From: Nostoc favosum CHAB5714
GTDB lineage: Bacteria; Cyanobacteriota; Cyanobacteriia; Cyanobacteriales; Nostocaceae
DNA length: 64,000 bases
Reading direction: 5' to 3'
Assembly (NCBI RefSeq): GCF_020829495.1
Contig: NZ_JAIVFQ010000008.1
Span: 62,001 to 126,000 of the forward strand
The position numbers were made by a program, and so were the translations under genes. The stretch's first letter is position 1. Every line of letters begins with the position of its first letter. This document shows positions 17,234 to 26,529 of the stretch, in pieces. The notes under the pieces are model-generated. The model was not told where the DNA came from. It was given only the letters and a program-made list of their open reading frames with translations, and searched no databases.

Positions 17234-18019
17234 CTACGATCCAGTGGGCATTACCTGTGGTTGCAAATAGCAAATCAAATCTTGAATTCCCTTTTGCAGA
17301 TACCGCGTTACTGTCATTGGACTAGTACCAATGTTTTTAGCAGCATCCTTGCGAGAAAGTTCCTTCAAAAATACCATTTCAACTGCCATGCGAGGCTTTT
17401 CTTCCAACATATTGATTGCGCCTTGGAGTTGTTGGCGTTCTTCTTCTTGTTGCAGAAGAACATGAGAACGAGGACAAGGAAGTGCTTCACCCAAGGTTAT
17501 TTGGCAATCAACATAGTTAACTGCGGTTGCATCTAAACTCAAAGGCATCCGGTTTTGAGCAGCTAACTTGGTTTCTTGCCATTCTTGCACAGATACCCGG
17601 AGGTGGCTGGCAATTTCAGCATCCTTGGGCTGGCGACCTAAAGACATTGCCAAGTCCTTGCGAATCTTTTGCCCTTCATTATATAATTCTTGCCAACGAC
17701 GGGGAATTTTTAATAAAGTACTGCGATCGCGCAAAAAGTGCAGCATCTCACCGCGAATATATGGCACAGCAAAGGAACTAAAAGCATATCCTTGGCTAGG
17801 GTCGAAACGCTCAATTGCCCTAATCAAACCAAAATAACCGATTTGTTCTAAATCTTCATAAGGTTCATTACATTGATGGCTAAATTTATGAGCCATCTTC
17901 CGCACTAAGCCAGTATGTAACTGTACAAGTTTATTACGAAGTTTAATAGAAGGATTCTGGTGGTACAAGTGTAATAATTCTATACCATCAGTTCGTAAAG
18001 AGGACTCACTTGCTGCCAT
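17234..18019 (-). CDS. sigF: Group 3 RNA polymerase sigma factor (SigF-like)
   Basis: About 261 residues. Region 2 shows [31 protein letters not shown] and [14 protein letters not shown] (core binding and -10 recognition). Region 3 has [13 protein letters not shown]. Region 4 has a helix-turn-helix, [25 protein letters not shown]. This matches the SigB/F/G stress and development class. In cyanobacteria SigF homologues drive motility and pilus genes and are part of the hormogonium cascade in Nostoc. The ATG at 18019 has AAGGA at good spacing; an ATG two codons upstream is also possible. Confidence 0.88.
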   Translation of the reverse strand: MAASESSLRTDGIELLHLYHQNPSIKLRNKLVQLHTGLVRKMAHKFSHQCNEPYEDLEQIGYFGLIRAIERFDPSQGYAFSSFAVPYIRGEMLHFLRDRSTLLKIPRRWQELYNEGQKIRKDLAMSLGRQPKDAEIASHLRVSVQEWQETKLAAQNRMPLSLDATAVNYVDCQITLGEALPCPRSHVLLQQEEERQQLQGAINMLEEKPRMAVEMVFLKELSRKDAAKNIGTSPMTVTRYLQKGIQDLICYLQPQVMPTGS

Positions 18020-18355
18020 ATACATTCCTTTGTTGTAACTCCTATTCCTGGAAAAATGGAGTTGCGTATATTTTCTTTTAAGCTGTCATTATTTTCCTTA
18101 GTTAGGGCAGAATAAGCCATCGTCGTTTCACTGAACTTATAAGGAGCCGCACTCTACAATTCAGTATTTGTACGCATGATTTTGCTACCTTCTCTGTTGC
18201 AAGTTATGTTTGTTTTTCAGATAAAAATTTCAACCTTGCATAATCTTTTTTGTTTAGTTGTCTCCTACCTTACCTAACCCCTTACTGGTTTCTTGCCCTA
18301 AATCTTGGTAAGAATAGAAATAGGCAGAACGTTTTCCTAAAAACAGTTTTTCAAT
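18020..18355. other. Divergent intergenic region, sigF / BI-1 gene
   Basis: This 330-base gap must hold the promoters of both divergent genes. It is AT-rich with no repeat and no reading frame. A aaaacagttttt palindrome lies just ahead of the BI-1 start. I saw no clear regulator box. Confidence 0.4.
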
Positions 18356-19084
18356 ATGAGCAATACCAGTAATTTTCGTGAAGCTTTCCGTGAGGCTAAA
18401 TCTCACGCCCTCGTTGGCCCAAACGTAATCGCCAACGCCCTCCCTTACGTTGGTGGTGGATTGGTGCTAACGGCATTAGGAACCTACGGCGGTTTGGGAG
18501 TTATCCGTACTAACCCCGGAATATTCTTTCCCACCTTCATTGGTGCGGTGATTGCGGAGTTAATTTTGTTCTTTGTTGCCCAAAATGTTGCCCAAAAAGG
18601 TAACAAGGGACTTGCACTACCCCTGTTGGCAACCTACAGCCTCTTGTCTGGATATACTCTCAGTGGCTTGGTATTTGTCGCTTTGAGATCCCAAGGTGTT
18701 GGCATTCAAGGCATTGGGTTGGCTGCCCTTGGTTGTGGCGTCACTTTTATTGCTGCCCGTCAAATTGGTTCAAATCTTTCTGAACAAGACGGTATGGCTT
18801 TGACGAAAACCATCAATCTCGGCGTTATCGCTTTGGTGGTTGTGTGCCTTGTCCAATTTGGGTTTGCCATGTTTGGTGTTTACACTCCAAATTGGTTAGA
18901 AATTGCTATCTCCGGTTTAGGAGTATTCCTGTTTGTTGGGGTTTCTGTTGTCGATTTCTACATCTTGCCCCGCACTTACAGCGATGACCAATATCTGCCT
19001 GCTGCTTTGTCGATGTACCTTACTTACATCAACTTGTTTGTCTTTATCTTGCGGTTGCTAATTGCCATAAATGGCCGCGATTAA
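18356..19084 (+). CDS. Bax inhibitor-1/YccA family membrane protein
   Basis: 242 residues with seven hydrophobic helices (starting near 25, 55, 85, 115, 150, 185 and 220), as in BI-1/TMBIM proteins. Family members conduct or sense Ca2+/H+; bacterial YccA also modulates FtsH. The Asp near the end of the sixth helix (VVDFYILPRTYSDDQYLPAALSMYLTYINLF) matches the conserved C-terminal region. It is monocistronic with a strong terminator after it. ftsH occurs elsewhere in the window but is not linked. Confidence 0.85.
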   Translation: MSNTSNFREAFREAKSHALVGPNVIANALPYVGGGLVLTALGTYGGLGVIRTNPGIFFPTFIGAVIAELILFFVAQNVAQKGNKGLALPLLATYSLLSGYTLSGLVFVALRSQGVGIQGIGLAALGCGVTFIAARQIGSNLSEQDGMALTKTINLGVIALVVVCLVQFGFAMFGVYTPNWLEIAISGLGVFLFVGVSVVDFYILPRTYSDDQYLPAALSMYLTYINLFVFILRLLIAINGRD

Positions 19085-19123
19085 TTGTCTGTAGGCACTA
19101 ACACAAGTAAAGTTTTATAAAGT

Positions 19124-19160
19124 AAAAACCGTGGTTAAATTTTTAGCAACCACGGTTTTT
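19124..19160 (+). terminator. Intrinsic terminator after the BI-1 gene
   Basis: AAAACCGTGGTT and AACCACGGTTTTT form a long stem ending in five T, about 40 bases after the stop. Confidence 0.85.
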
Positions 19161-19216
19161 CTCATCTGTTTAACAGTAGAATATGTACATAAGTTAAGCC
19201 TCAAGTGAGCAAAACT

Positions 19217-20345
19217 ATGCTTGAACTCTTAAATATCAAAATTGAAGTAGAAAGGTTGTCTAATATCTTGACCAAGGCTGAAGGCTGTCTTTGACCTCCC
19301 AGAACTGTGTGCAAGAATTGAAGAGTTGAACCAATTGATTTCTCAAGCTACTTTCTGGCATAATTCTGTCACTTTCTATCAGATACTTCAAGAAATTCAA
19401 TTCCTCAACGCTACAAAGAAAAAATATCAGCGATCGCACTTCATTCTAGAAGATATCAAGGCTGCACTAGAACTACTAGAATTATCTGCTGATGAGGAAT
19501 TATTGCAAGAAGCACAAACCAACCTTACCCAACTCCAGCAAGAACTCGAAACAATAGAAATACAACAATTACTGTCCAACCCCCACGACCAAAAAGGTGT
19601 ATTTCTCACTATTAATGCTGGGGTTTGTGGTGCAGATGCTGAATATTGGGCATATATGCTGCTACGAATGTACTCTAAATGGGGAGAAAGTCACAGTTAC
19701 AAAATCGTGTTAGCGGAAGAATCTTGTGGGGATTTTGCTGGAATTAAGTATGCAACTTTAGAAATTACAGGACGTTATGCATACGGCTACCTCAAATCAG
19801 AAACAGGCACACATCAACTACAGCAGATATCACCCTTCGATGTTACTAACAGCTTGCGGACGAGTCTAGCTAGTGTGGAAGCTATCCCAATATTGGATGA
19901 GTCCTTTGAGTGGGAGATTCCAGAGAAGCATTTGGAAATTACTTTGCCGCGCCATCGGGGGAATGTCAATCGCCCAGAAACATGGGTAAAGGTGGTTCAC
20001 ATTCCTACCGGGATTAGTGTATTCTGCGATCAAGAGCGCAGTCAGATGCAAAACAAAGAGAAAGCCTTAGTTATTCTCAAGAGTAAATTGTTTGCGATCG
20101 CACTAGCCCAAGGTGTCCAGATTGACAAAATTCAACCCCGACAGATAAAACCTCTATCCAACAAGCTCATCCGTGAATATATCTTGTATCCTTACACCAA
20201 GGTGAAAGATTTACGTACCAATGTAGAAACACTTGCTGCGACAGAGGTATTAGACGGTAAAATTGATTTGTTTATCAAAGCCTATCTGCAACAGTTAAAT
20301 CACTCTACTTCAATGGGTAAAGAAGCGCTTGATAATTTCAAGTAA
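19217..20345 (+). CDS. Release-factor-2 paralogue lacking the GGQ loop; +1 frameshift retained
   Basis: Read as join(19217..19291, 19293..20345), this is a 375-residue RF2 homologue. The first 25 codons end in CTT TGA C, the same +1 recoding site as prfB, with a purine-rich GAAGGC just before it. After the shift the frame continues DLPELCARIEELNQLISQATFW. The stop-recognition SPF tripeptide is kept (about 195-197). At about residues 235-240, [12 protein letters not shown] of prfB is replaced by RHRGNVNR: the catalytic GGQ is deleted and four residues are lost. It therefore cannot release peptides in the usual way. It sits directly upstream of true prfB as a tandem duplicate. Many other substitutions show it is old, yet the frame is intact, so it is probably under selection. 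Confidence 0.85.
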
Positions 20346-20470
20346 ATTTTGTAACTTATACAAGTAGTGCAGAAAAAATTTGCCCAACTACAGCTAAAAT
20401 CAAGAAACATAAGTAGAATAAAGGGCAATTTTCAAATCTAAAGCGCTCTATCTATCATTCAGCAAGCACT

Positions 20471-21593
20471 ATGGAAGTTTTAGAACTCAAACGCGAAATC
20501 GAAACGTTGTCTGGCCGCCTGGGTAAAACCCAGGACTATCTTTGACGTACCTGCACTGACAGCCAAAATTCAAGACCTCGAAAAAATATCAGCACAGCCA
20601 GAATTTTGGGATAACCAAACCCAAGCCCAACAAACTCTGCAAGAACTTAACGACCTGAAAGCCCACCTCCAGCAATACGATCGCTGGCACGCCAATCTAG
20701 AAGATACTAAGGCAGTTGTTGAGTTGTTGGAGTTAGAAACTGATGAGGCGCTACTGCAAGAAGCAGAATCTACCATCACTAAACTGAATCGTGACCTGGA
20801 TCAGTGGGAGTTACAACAGTTACTTTCCGGCCCCTATGATGCGGAAGGAGCTGTACTGACGATTAGTGCTGGTGCTGGTGGCACAGATGCTCAAGACTGG
20901 GCATTTATGCTGATGCGGATGTACACCCGTTGGGGCGAAGCTCACGGCTATAAGGTAATTTTATCTGAAGAGTCGGAGGGTGATGAAGCCGGAATTAAAT
21001 CGGCAACCCTAGAAATTACTGGTCGCTATGCTTATGGTTACTTGCGATCGGAAATGGGTACACATCGCTTAGTGCGGATTTCACCTTTTAATGCCAACGG
21101 CAAGCGGCAAACCAGTTTTGCAGGGGTGGAAGTGATGCCGCAGATTGATAACTCTGTGCAATTGGATATTCCAGACAAGGATTTGGAAATCACCACAACT
21201 CGTTCTGGTGGCAAAGGTGGGCAAAACGTCAACAAAGTAGAAACTGCTGTGCGGATTGTTCACCTTCCCACGGGTCTTGCCGTGCGCTGTACAGAAGAGC
21301 GATCGCAGCTGCAAAATAAAGAAAAAGCCCTAAATCGCCTTAAAGCCAAGCTGTTGGTCATCGCCAAGGAGCAACGCGCCCAAGAAATTGCCGAAATTCG
21401 TGGCGATATGGTGGAAGCCTCCTGGGGAAACCAAATCCGTAACTATGTATTTCACCCTTACCAGATGGTGAAGGATTTACGTACAAATACAGAAACAACA
21501 GCGATTGGCGATGTGATGAATGGCGAACTTGATACATTCATTCAAGCTTATCTGCGCCAAGAAAATAAATTAGTAGAAAATCCTTCTGCATAA
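20471..21593 (+). CDS. prfB: Peptide chain release factor 2 (programmed +1 frameshift)
   Basis: Read as join(20471..20542, 20544..21593), 373 residues. The first 24 codons end at CTT TGA, and skipping one base continues as GAC ([14 protein letters not shown]). This is the classic RF2 autoregulatory frameshift, with an AGGAC Shine-Dalgarno-like stimulator just upstream. The SPF motif ([14 protein letters not shown]) reads UAA/UGA stops, and [13 protein letters not shown] carries the catalytic GGQ. When RF2 is scarce, the ribosome pauses at UGA and shifts. A GGQ-less paralogue lies 125 bases upstream, and a terminator follows. Confidence 0.96.
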
Positions 21594-21608
21594 TTTGAGA
21601 TTATTTAC

Positions 21609-21655
21609 AAGTGCTAAGTAATTATTTTTAATATTACTTAGCACTTGTTCTTTAT
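21609..21655 (+). terminator. Intrinsic terminator after prfB
   Basis: CAAGTGCTAAGTAAT and ATTACTTAGCACTTG form a long perfect stem, then a T-rich tail. Confidence 0.85.
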
Positions 21656-21800
21656 TTTTAGTGTTTCAGATTGGCGCAATGCATAGCATTTCCTCTTATT
21701 GGGGCGTTTTCAGAGAAATTCCTTATTCTATATACAGGCGATCGCCATTCTATGCTAGACCAACTGTTACAGTTATAAAAGAGTCTGTGGACAAATAACT

Positions 21801-21956
21801 ATGAGCAACACTCCTTCAACAGAACCTCAACCTAGCTACGTAAAACTCGCCATGCGAAACATGGTGCGGAAAGGTGGAACTTCCCTAAAGCATTTTGCGT
21901 TGACTGCCGTAGGGCTTTTATCTCTCCTTGTTGGTCTTGCTTACCTAACTCACTAA
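21801..21956 (+). CDS. DUF3285-type small membrane protein
   Basis: 51 residues with a charged N-half (PSYVKLAMRNMVRKGG) and one C-terminal membrane helix (ALTAVGLLSLLVGLAYL). It resembles the short cyanobacterial DUF3285 proteins, whose function is unknown. An ATG start follows a 145-base leader. It ends 33 bases before ybeY on the same strand, so the two may be co-transcribed. Confidence 0.82.
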   Translation: MSNTPSTEPQPSYVKLAMRNMVRKGGTSLKHFALTAVGLLSLLVGLAYLTH

Positions 21957-21989
21957 CGACAAACCGTAAACCTCAGACTAGGAGACTGT

Positions 21990-22523
21990 GTGCCCCTGAG
22001 CGTTGAACTATACGTGGAGGATGATTTTTACGAGTTGTCCCCGACAACATCTGTAAAAATTGAGGGCACTGATCCCCGAATTCCTCCTGAAACTTGGGAA
22101 AATTGGTTTAATTACTGGTTGGAAATACTTCACCCTCATATTCCGCCAGCCCCAAGCTATGAAATCGGGCTGCGTTTGACAGATGACTCGCAAATTCAAG
22201 AACTGAATGCCCAGTATCGTCAACAAAATAAGCCCACAGACGTATTAGCCTTTGCTGCTTTGGAGGTGGATTTTCCTCAAAGCATAGAGATGCTTGCTTC
22301 TGTACCATTATACTTAGGTGATATCATCGTGTCTGTAAATACAGCACAACGTCAAGCTCAACAGCAGGAACATAGCTTAACAACTGAGCTAGCCTGGTTA
22401 GCTAGTCACGGTTTATTGCACCTGTTGGGCTGGGATCATCCTGATGAAGAAAGTTTGGGGCGAATGTTAGAACAGCAAGTGAGATTGCTGAACGCAATAG
22501 GTATTGCTGTTGACATGGAATAG
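21990..22523 (+). CDS. ybeY: Endoribonuclease YbeY (rRNA maturation factor)
   Basis: 177 residues from a GTG start. The zinc-binding motif H-G-x-L-H-L-x-G-x-D-H is present as HGLLHLLGWDH (140-150), and QNKPTDVLAFAA and LGDIIVSV are the other family blocks. YbeY matures the 3' end of 16S rRNA and takes part in ribosome quality control. The longer N-terminus (about 50 residues before the core) is normal for cyanobacteria. dgkA follows on the same strand, the common bacterial order. Confidence 0.95.
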   Translation: MPLSVELYVEDDFYELSPTTSVKIEGTDPRIPPETWENWFNYWLEILHPHIPPAPSYEIGLRLTDDSQIQELNAQYRQQNKPTDVLAFAALEVDFPQSIEMLASVPLYLGDIIVSVNTAQRQAQQQEHSLTTELAWLASHGLLHLLGWDHPDEESLGRMLEQQVRLLNAIGIAVDME

Positions 22524-22675
22524 CAGGAGTTCATGTATTCTTTAATATTAATTTTGGGTAATACTTTTATAATACTTCTGTGGAAAATTCTTAAAGATTG
22601 CCTCAAAGTTAATTCCGCCATTAAGATCGGCGAATATTCCCACTGTAGCAACTCTGTTCTTGTGTTTTTAAGTGT

Positions 22676-23131
22676 ATGTCCCAAAAAATTTCTCCATCAC
22701 CAACGCCCACCTCGTTACAAACACTGGTGTCTAACGAACGGGAATTCTCCTGGAAAGTAGCCTCTAATTTATTTGTTAGTTTTAAATATGCCTGGGCTGG
22801 AATCAGCTATAGTTTTCAAACTCAACGTAATTTTCGCATCCACGTAAGTGTTTGCGCGTTGGCGATCGCTTTAAGCGTTTTTCTACATCTGCAAGCGGTA
22901 GAAATAGCGGTAATTGGTGTAACTAGTGGTTTAGTTTTGGCATTAGAGTTACTAAATACAGCGATCGAGTCGGTTGTGGACTTAACCGTTAAGCAGACAT
23001 ACCATGAGTTGGCAAAAATCGCTAAAGATTGTGCGGCTGGTGCAGTGCTTGTCTCTGCTTTGGTAGCGATGCTGGTAGCTGGTACGCTCCTGCTCCCTCC
23101 TCTGGTAACGTTAATTATATCTGCTTTGTAG
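22676..23131 (+). CDS. dgkA: Diacylglycerol kinase, prokaryotic membrane type
   Basis: 151 residues. A hydrophilic arm of 35-40 residues precedes three membrane helices. The active-site motif is LELLNTAIESVVDL, with conserved Glu and Asn, and KIAKDCAAGAVL follows. The enzyme phosphorylates diacylglycerol (or undecaprenol in some bacteria) to recycle lipids at the inner membrane. It lies downstream of ybeY with about 150 bases between, possibly one operon. An in-frame start overlapping alternative frames was rejected in favour of the ATG giving the family N-terminus. Confidence 0.93.
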   Translation: MSQKISPSPTPTSLQTLVSNEREFSWKVASNLFVSFKYAWAGISYSFQTQRNFRIHVSVCALAIALSVFLHLQAVEIAVIGVTSGLVLALELLNTAIESVVDLTVKQTYHELAKIAKDCAAGAVLVSALVAMLVAGTLLLPPLVTLIISAL

Positions 23132-23415
23132 ACGTGATTTGCTCCGGCGTAGCCCAACCCAGGCATCGCCAAGTGAACCGATAAGAGGATCACACTCTGT
23201 CCGATCCCCTGGAGAACACATTATAAGCAATTCAAAAGTGGGGCGATGTCTACGACGGGCTACGCCTACGTGCCAAGCATCCTGAGTAAAGGGTTACTTG
23301 GTAATCTTTAGGCGTCCACGTTAGCGTTATTTTTACACCTAGCGAACAAATAGCATGAGATATCTGTCTATACTTTTTGCAACTGATGAGTGGTAAAAAC
23401 CAGGAGTAATGAGCT

Positions 23416-24015
23416 TTGATTATAGTTATCGACAATTACGACAGTTTTACATATAATTTAGTGCAGTATCTGGGAGAATTGGCAGCAGAATTCCCAGTGG
23501 CAGATGATATTAAAGTTTTTCGTAACGACAAAATATCCATAGATGAGATTCGGGCATTAAAGCCGGAAGCCGTGGTTATTTCTCCTGGGCCTGGTCGCCC
23601 GGAAGATGCCGGTATTTCTTTAGAATTGATTGAACAGCTAGGACAAGAGTTGCCAATTTTGGGTGTTTGTTTAGGACATCAAAGCATTGGTCAAGTGTTC
23701 GGTGGTAAAATAATTCCTGCTCCAGAGTTGATGCATGGCAAAACTTCTCAGGTGTCTCACACTGGGGTGGGGGTTTTCCGGGGATTAGAAAATCCTCTAA
23801 CTGCCACCAGGTATCATAGTTTGGTAATCGAACGTGAGACTTGCCCAGATGTGTTAGAAATCACCGCTTGGGTTGAAGATAACACCATTATGGGAGTGCG
23901 ACACCGGAAGTATCCTCATATTCAGGGCGTCCAGTTTCACCCAGAGAGTGTCCTGACATCTTCAGGAAAACAGTTATTGCGAAATTTTCTGGAACAGTTA
24001 CAGTCGAGAGCATAA
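23416..24015 (+). CDS. trpG: Glutamine amidotransferase, anthranilate/aminodeoxychorismate synthase component II
   Basis: 199 residues, class I amidotransferase. It has [18 protein letters not shown] at the N-terminus, [11 protein letters not shown], and the nucleophile Cys in [12 protein letters not shown] (about residue 80). The catalytic His-Glu is in [11 protein letters not shown]. It passes ammonia from glutamine to a TrpE- or PabB-type partner for tryptophan or folate synthesis. The partner gene is not in the window, so TrpG and PabA cannot be told apart and it may serve both. The start is TTG with AGGAG at about nine bases. Confidence 0.93.
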   Translation: MIIVIDNYDSFTYNLVQYLGELAAEFPVADDIKVFRNDKISIDEIRALKPEAVVISPGPGRPEDAGISLELIEQLGQELPILGVCLGHQSIGQVFGGKIIPAPELMHGKTSQVSHTGVGVFRGLENPLTATRYHSLVIERETCPDVLEITAWVEDNTIMGVRHRKYPHIQGVQFHPESVLTSSGKQLLRNFLEQLQSRA

Positions 24016-24018
24016 TTA

Positions 24019-24786
24019 ATGAAACGACGACAGTTGATGGGCTATGCTGGGGCGGGGTTAGTCACAGCTTTGGTTACTAACTTGGGTTCTGAATCTCAAG
24101 CTGACGCACAATCTAGCGGTTTATCAGTTCAGTGGTTGGGTCATACTTGCTTTCTTTTTACTGGTGGCGGTGCGAAAATTCTTGTCAATCCATTTCGGGC
24201 GGTCGGTTGTACTGCTGGGTATCGTCAACCAAAAGTTGCAGCAGATTTAGTACTTATTAGCAGCCAACTGCTGGATGAAGGTGCTGTGGACGTACTACCG
24301 GGAAATGCAAAACTCATCTACGAACCAGGAGTTTACGAGTTCAAAGGTATTAAGTTCCAAGGAATTGCCATAGACCACGATCGCAAAGGTGGTAAGCAGT
24401 TTGGCTCAAATACCGCTTGGAGTTGGAAGCAAGGCGGAATTAATATCCTACACTTAGGCGGAGCTGCTGCACCCATTTCCATTGAGCAAAAAATCCTGAT
24501 GGGGCGTCCCGATGTAGCATTTATTCCAGTGGGAGGCAGTGCAAAAGCCTACAATGCCGAGGAAGCAAAGCAGGCTGTTCAAATCTTAAATCCTAAGTTG
24601 GTGATTCCAACCCATTACCGCACACAAGCGGCTGATGCTGCTACATGCGATATTTCACCACTCGATAATTTTCTGACCTTGATGCAAGGTATGACAGTGC
24701 GGCGTAGCAATGGAGATAGTATTTCCATTAGCCCTAAAGATTTGCCGGAAAATAGCGTGATTCAGGTTTTAAGTTACAAATTTTGA
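24019..24786 (+). CDS. Exported metallo-beta-lactamase-fold protein, UlaG-like, metal motif degenerate
   Basis: 255 residues. The N-terminus MKRRQLMGYAGAGLVTALV is Tat-like, with possible cleavage near QADAQ. The fold is that of the UlaG-type family (VQWLGHTCFLFTGGGAKILVNPF at the start, LVIPTHYRT near the end). The metal-binding HxHxDH that should follow DLVLIS is absent (SSQLLDEGAVD), so it may be non-catalytic or bind only one metal. It starts 3 bases after trpG and is probably co-transcribed. Substrate unknown. Confidence 0.8.
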   Translation: MKRRQLMGYAGAGLVTALVTNLGSESQADAQSSGLSVQWLGHTCFLFTGGGAKILVNPFRAVGCTAGYRQPKVAADLVLISSQLLDEGAVDVLPGNAKLIYEPGVYEFKGIKFQGIAIDHDRKGGKQFGSNTAWSWKQGGINILHLGGAAAPISIEQKILMGRPDVAFIPVGGSAKAYNAEEAKQAVQILNPKLVIPTHYRTQAADAATCDISPLDNFLTLMQGMTVRRSNGDSISISPKDLPENSVIQVLSYKF

Positions 24787-24855
24787 GTTACAAGTTTTGA
24801 GGAGCAGAGGAGTAGGGGAAGCAGTGAAAGATTTCTAACTTCTAACTCCTGTACA

Positions 24856-24873
24856 GACGCGATTAATCGCGTC
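24856..24873. repeat. 18-bp palindrome GACGCGATTAATCGCGTC
   Basis: A perfect palindrome followed by aactcctaac heptamers. Other copies lie at 34859-34876 and, three in tandem, in 54310-54405. It forms a strong hairpin and could act as a weak terminator between the convergent genes here. Confidence 0.75.
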
Positions 24874-24900
24874 TCTACTCCTAACTCCTAACTCCAGCTT

Positions 24901-26136
24901 TTAGAAAGTATACCACTGTGGGCCAAGCTTATCTGCGTCGCTGATGAGAGTCTCAACGGCTGTCGTCTCATTTATAGTCCAAATGTTGTCTGTACCTGCT
25001 GTCTGGTCGCGCCAGTAGATGTCGGTCTTACCATCGCCGTTGAAGTCGCCAAGAGATGGTGTCAAGGCCGCGTTATTAGTCGGTAAGAAAGCTTCAGTAG
25101 CAACTGTTGTACCATCCATCAACCAAGCGGTGTTCGCACCTGTGGTTCCATTGTGCCAGAAGATATCGGTCTTGCCATCACCGTTGAAATCACCAATTTT
25201 GGAAGTCCAGGATGAGTCAAGTGTCCCTAGAGCGCCTTCTGTGACTAAGATGCCTCTCATCGTCCAAACCTTGTTCTCACCTGTTTGAGCGTTTCTCCAT
25301 AGCAAGTCAGTGCTTAAATCGCCGTTGAAATCGCCGACGCTATAAGTCCAGGCTGCGTCTTGTGATTGCAGCGCAAATTCAGTCTTTTGCGTACCATCCA
25401 TAAACCAAGCGCTGTTATCGCCAGTTGTCTGATTGCGCCAGAAAATGTCACTCTTGCCATTGCCGTCAAAATCAACAATGGTAGGAGTTAGTGCTGGGTC
25501 TGTAGTGTCTAGAACAGTTGCATTCAGAACTGTTGTACCATCCATCTCCCAAATAGCGTTCTCACCAGTTGTAGCATTATGCCAGAAGATATCGGTTTTG
25601 CGATCGCCGTTGAAATCGCCAATCTGAGGATTCCACGCTGCATCAACGCTAGTTAGAGAAGCCGCAGTGCCAACTTTGGTTCCATCCATCAGCACAACGC
25701 TATTCTCACCGGTTGTCTTATTGCGTAATAAGAAGTCGGTTTTGCCATCACTGTTGAAATCGGCAATTTTGTAATCATAGGCGGATAGGTCGAAATTACC
25801 CAAAGAACCCTGTTCAACAACACTTGTACCATCCATCAAGCGAATGATAATCTCACCGGTTGTAGAATCGACCCAAACTTTGTCCGTTTTGCCATCACCG
25901 TTAAAGTCAGGAGTAATCGCCGCACTGGTTAAGTAAGGATTAGGATTGGGATTTGCTGACACCACCGCAGATGATTGTAGTTGGGAAGAACTCTTACTCC
26001 CAGAAAGTGAACCAAGAGAAATTAAAGAATCTAAATTATCAAAATTAGATGCTAATTGGCGTGATTTTTGGAAAGATTCTGATGCCCATCCAGATATATT
26101 CAAAGACAAGTCTGAGGAACTTTGACTTTCAAACAT
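24901..26136 (-). CDS. FG-GAP/VCBS repeat protein
   Basis: 411 residues. From about residue 72 there are seven to eight repeats of 45-46 residues, each with a Ca2+-binding D-x-N-x-D-x-K-x-D loop (DFNGDGKTD) and a W/MDGT hairpin. Together they predict a beta-propeller. The N-terminal 65 residues are Ser/Leu/Asn-rich, with no classical signal peptide, as in other cyanobacterial surface repeat proteins exported by type I systems. The role is likely extracellular adhesion or binding. It is convergent with the trpG pair and divergent from pepP across 390 bases. Confidence 0.85.
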   Translation of the reverse strand: MFESQSSSDLSLNISGWASESFQKSRQLASNFDNLDSLISLGSLSGSKSSSQLQSSAVVSANPNPNPYLTSAAITPDFNGDGKTDKVWVDSTTGEIIIRLMDGTSVVEQGSLGNFDLSAYDYKIADFNSDGKTDFLLRNKTTGENSVVLMDGTKVGTAASLTSVDAAWNPQIGDFNGDRKTDIFWHNATTGENAIWEMDGTTVLNATVLDTTDPALTPTIVDFDGNGKSDIFWRNQTTGDNSAWFMDGTQKTEFALQSQDAAWTYSVGDFNGDLSTDLLWRNAQTGENKVWTMRGILVTEGALGTLDSSWTSKIGDFNGDGKTDIFWHNGTTGANTAWLMDGTTVATEAFLPTNNAALTPSLGDFNGDGKTDIYWRDQTAGTDNIWTINETTAVETLISDADKLGPQWYTF

Positions 26137-26529
26137 GGTGATTTTTTATGACTAGTTGTTATCTTTTTTTAACTTTATTTTGCAGCCTCTTTCTGTAACC
26201 AAATAACATTTGACAGGTTTTCAATATTTCTTTATAACTATTTTTTTTTGCTTAATATCAGTCTTTGAACACAAATCTGTATTTGTTTTAAATGATTTAT
26301 GAAAATTTTTCAAGTGCCATCTAAACAATTAGAAAATATTTTATGTATGTGATGATTTATAAATAAAAATGGGTTATGTTTTTCTGTTTTATTCAAGTTT
26401 TGATGACTTGAGTAGAAAGAAATATTGGCTAAAATAACTTAGATTAGCAACTACCCAGAAGCACCATCTGTGCATTCTCTGGTTGTCAAAAGTGTAAAAT
26501 AACACAATACTTTCATAAATACATCAACT
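26137..26529. other. AT-rich divergent promoter region
   Basis: About 390 bases without a frame or repeat, lying between the FG-GAP gene (minus) and pepP (plus). Both promoters must be here. AT tracts are frequent; no specific regulator site was recognised. Confidence 0.4.

Noticed and set aside
19292..19294. Sequencing error or pseudogene in the first RF2 gene because of the internal TGA
   Set aside because: The stop falls exactly in the CTT-TGA-C recoding site at the same codon region as in the intact prfB, so it is programmed.
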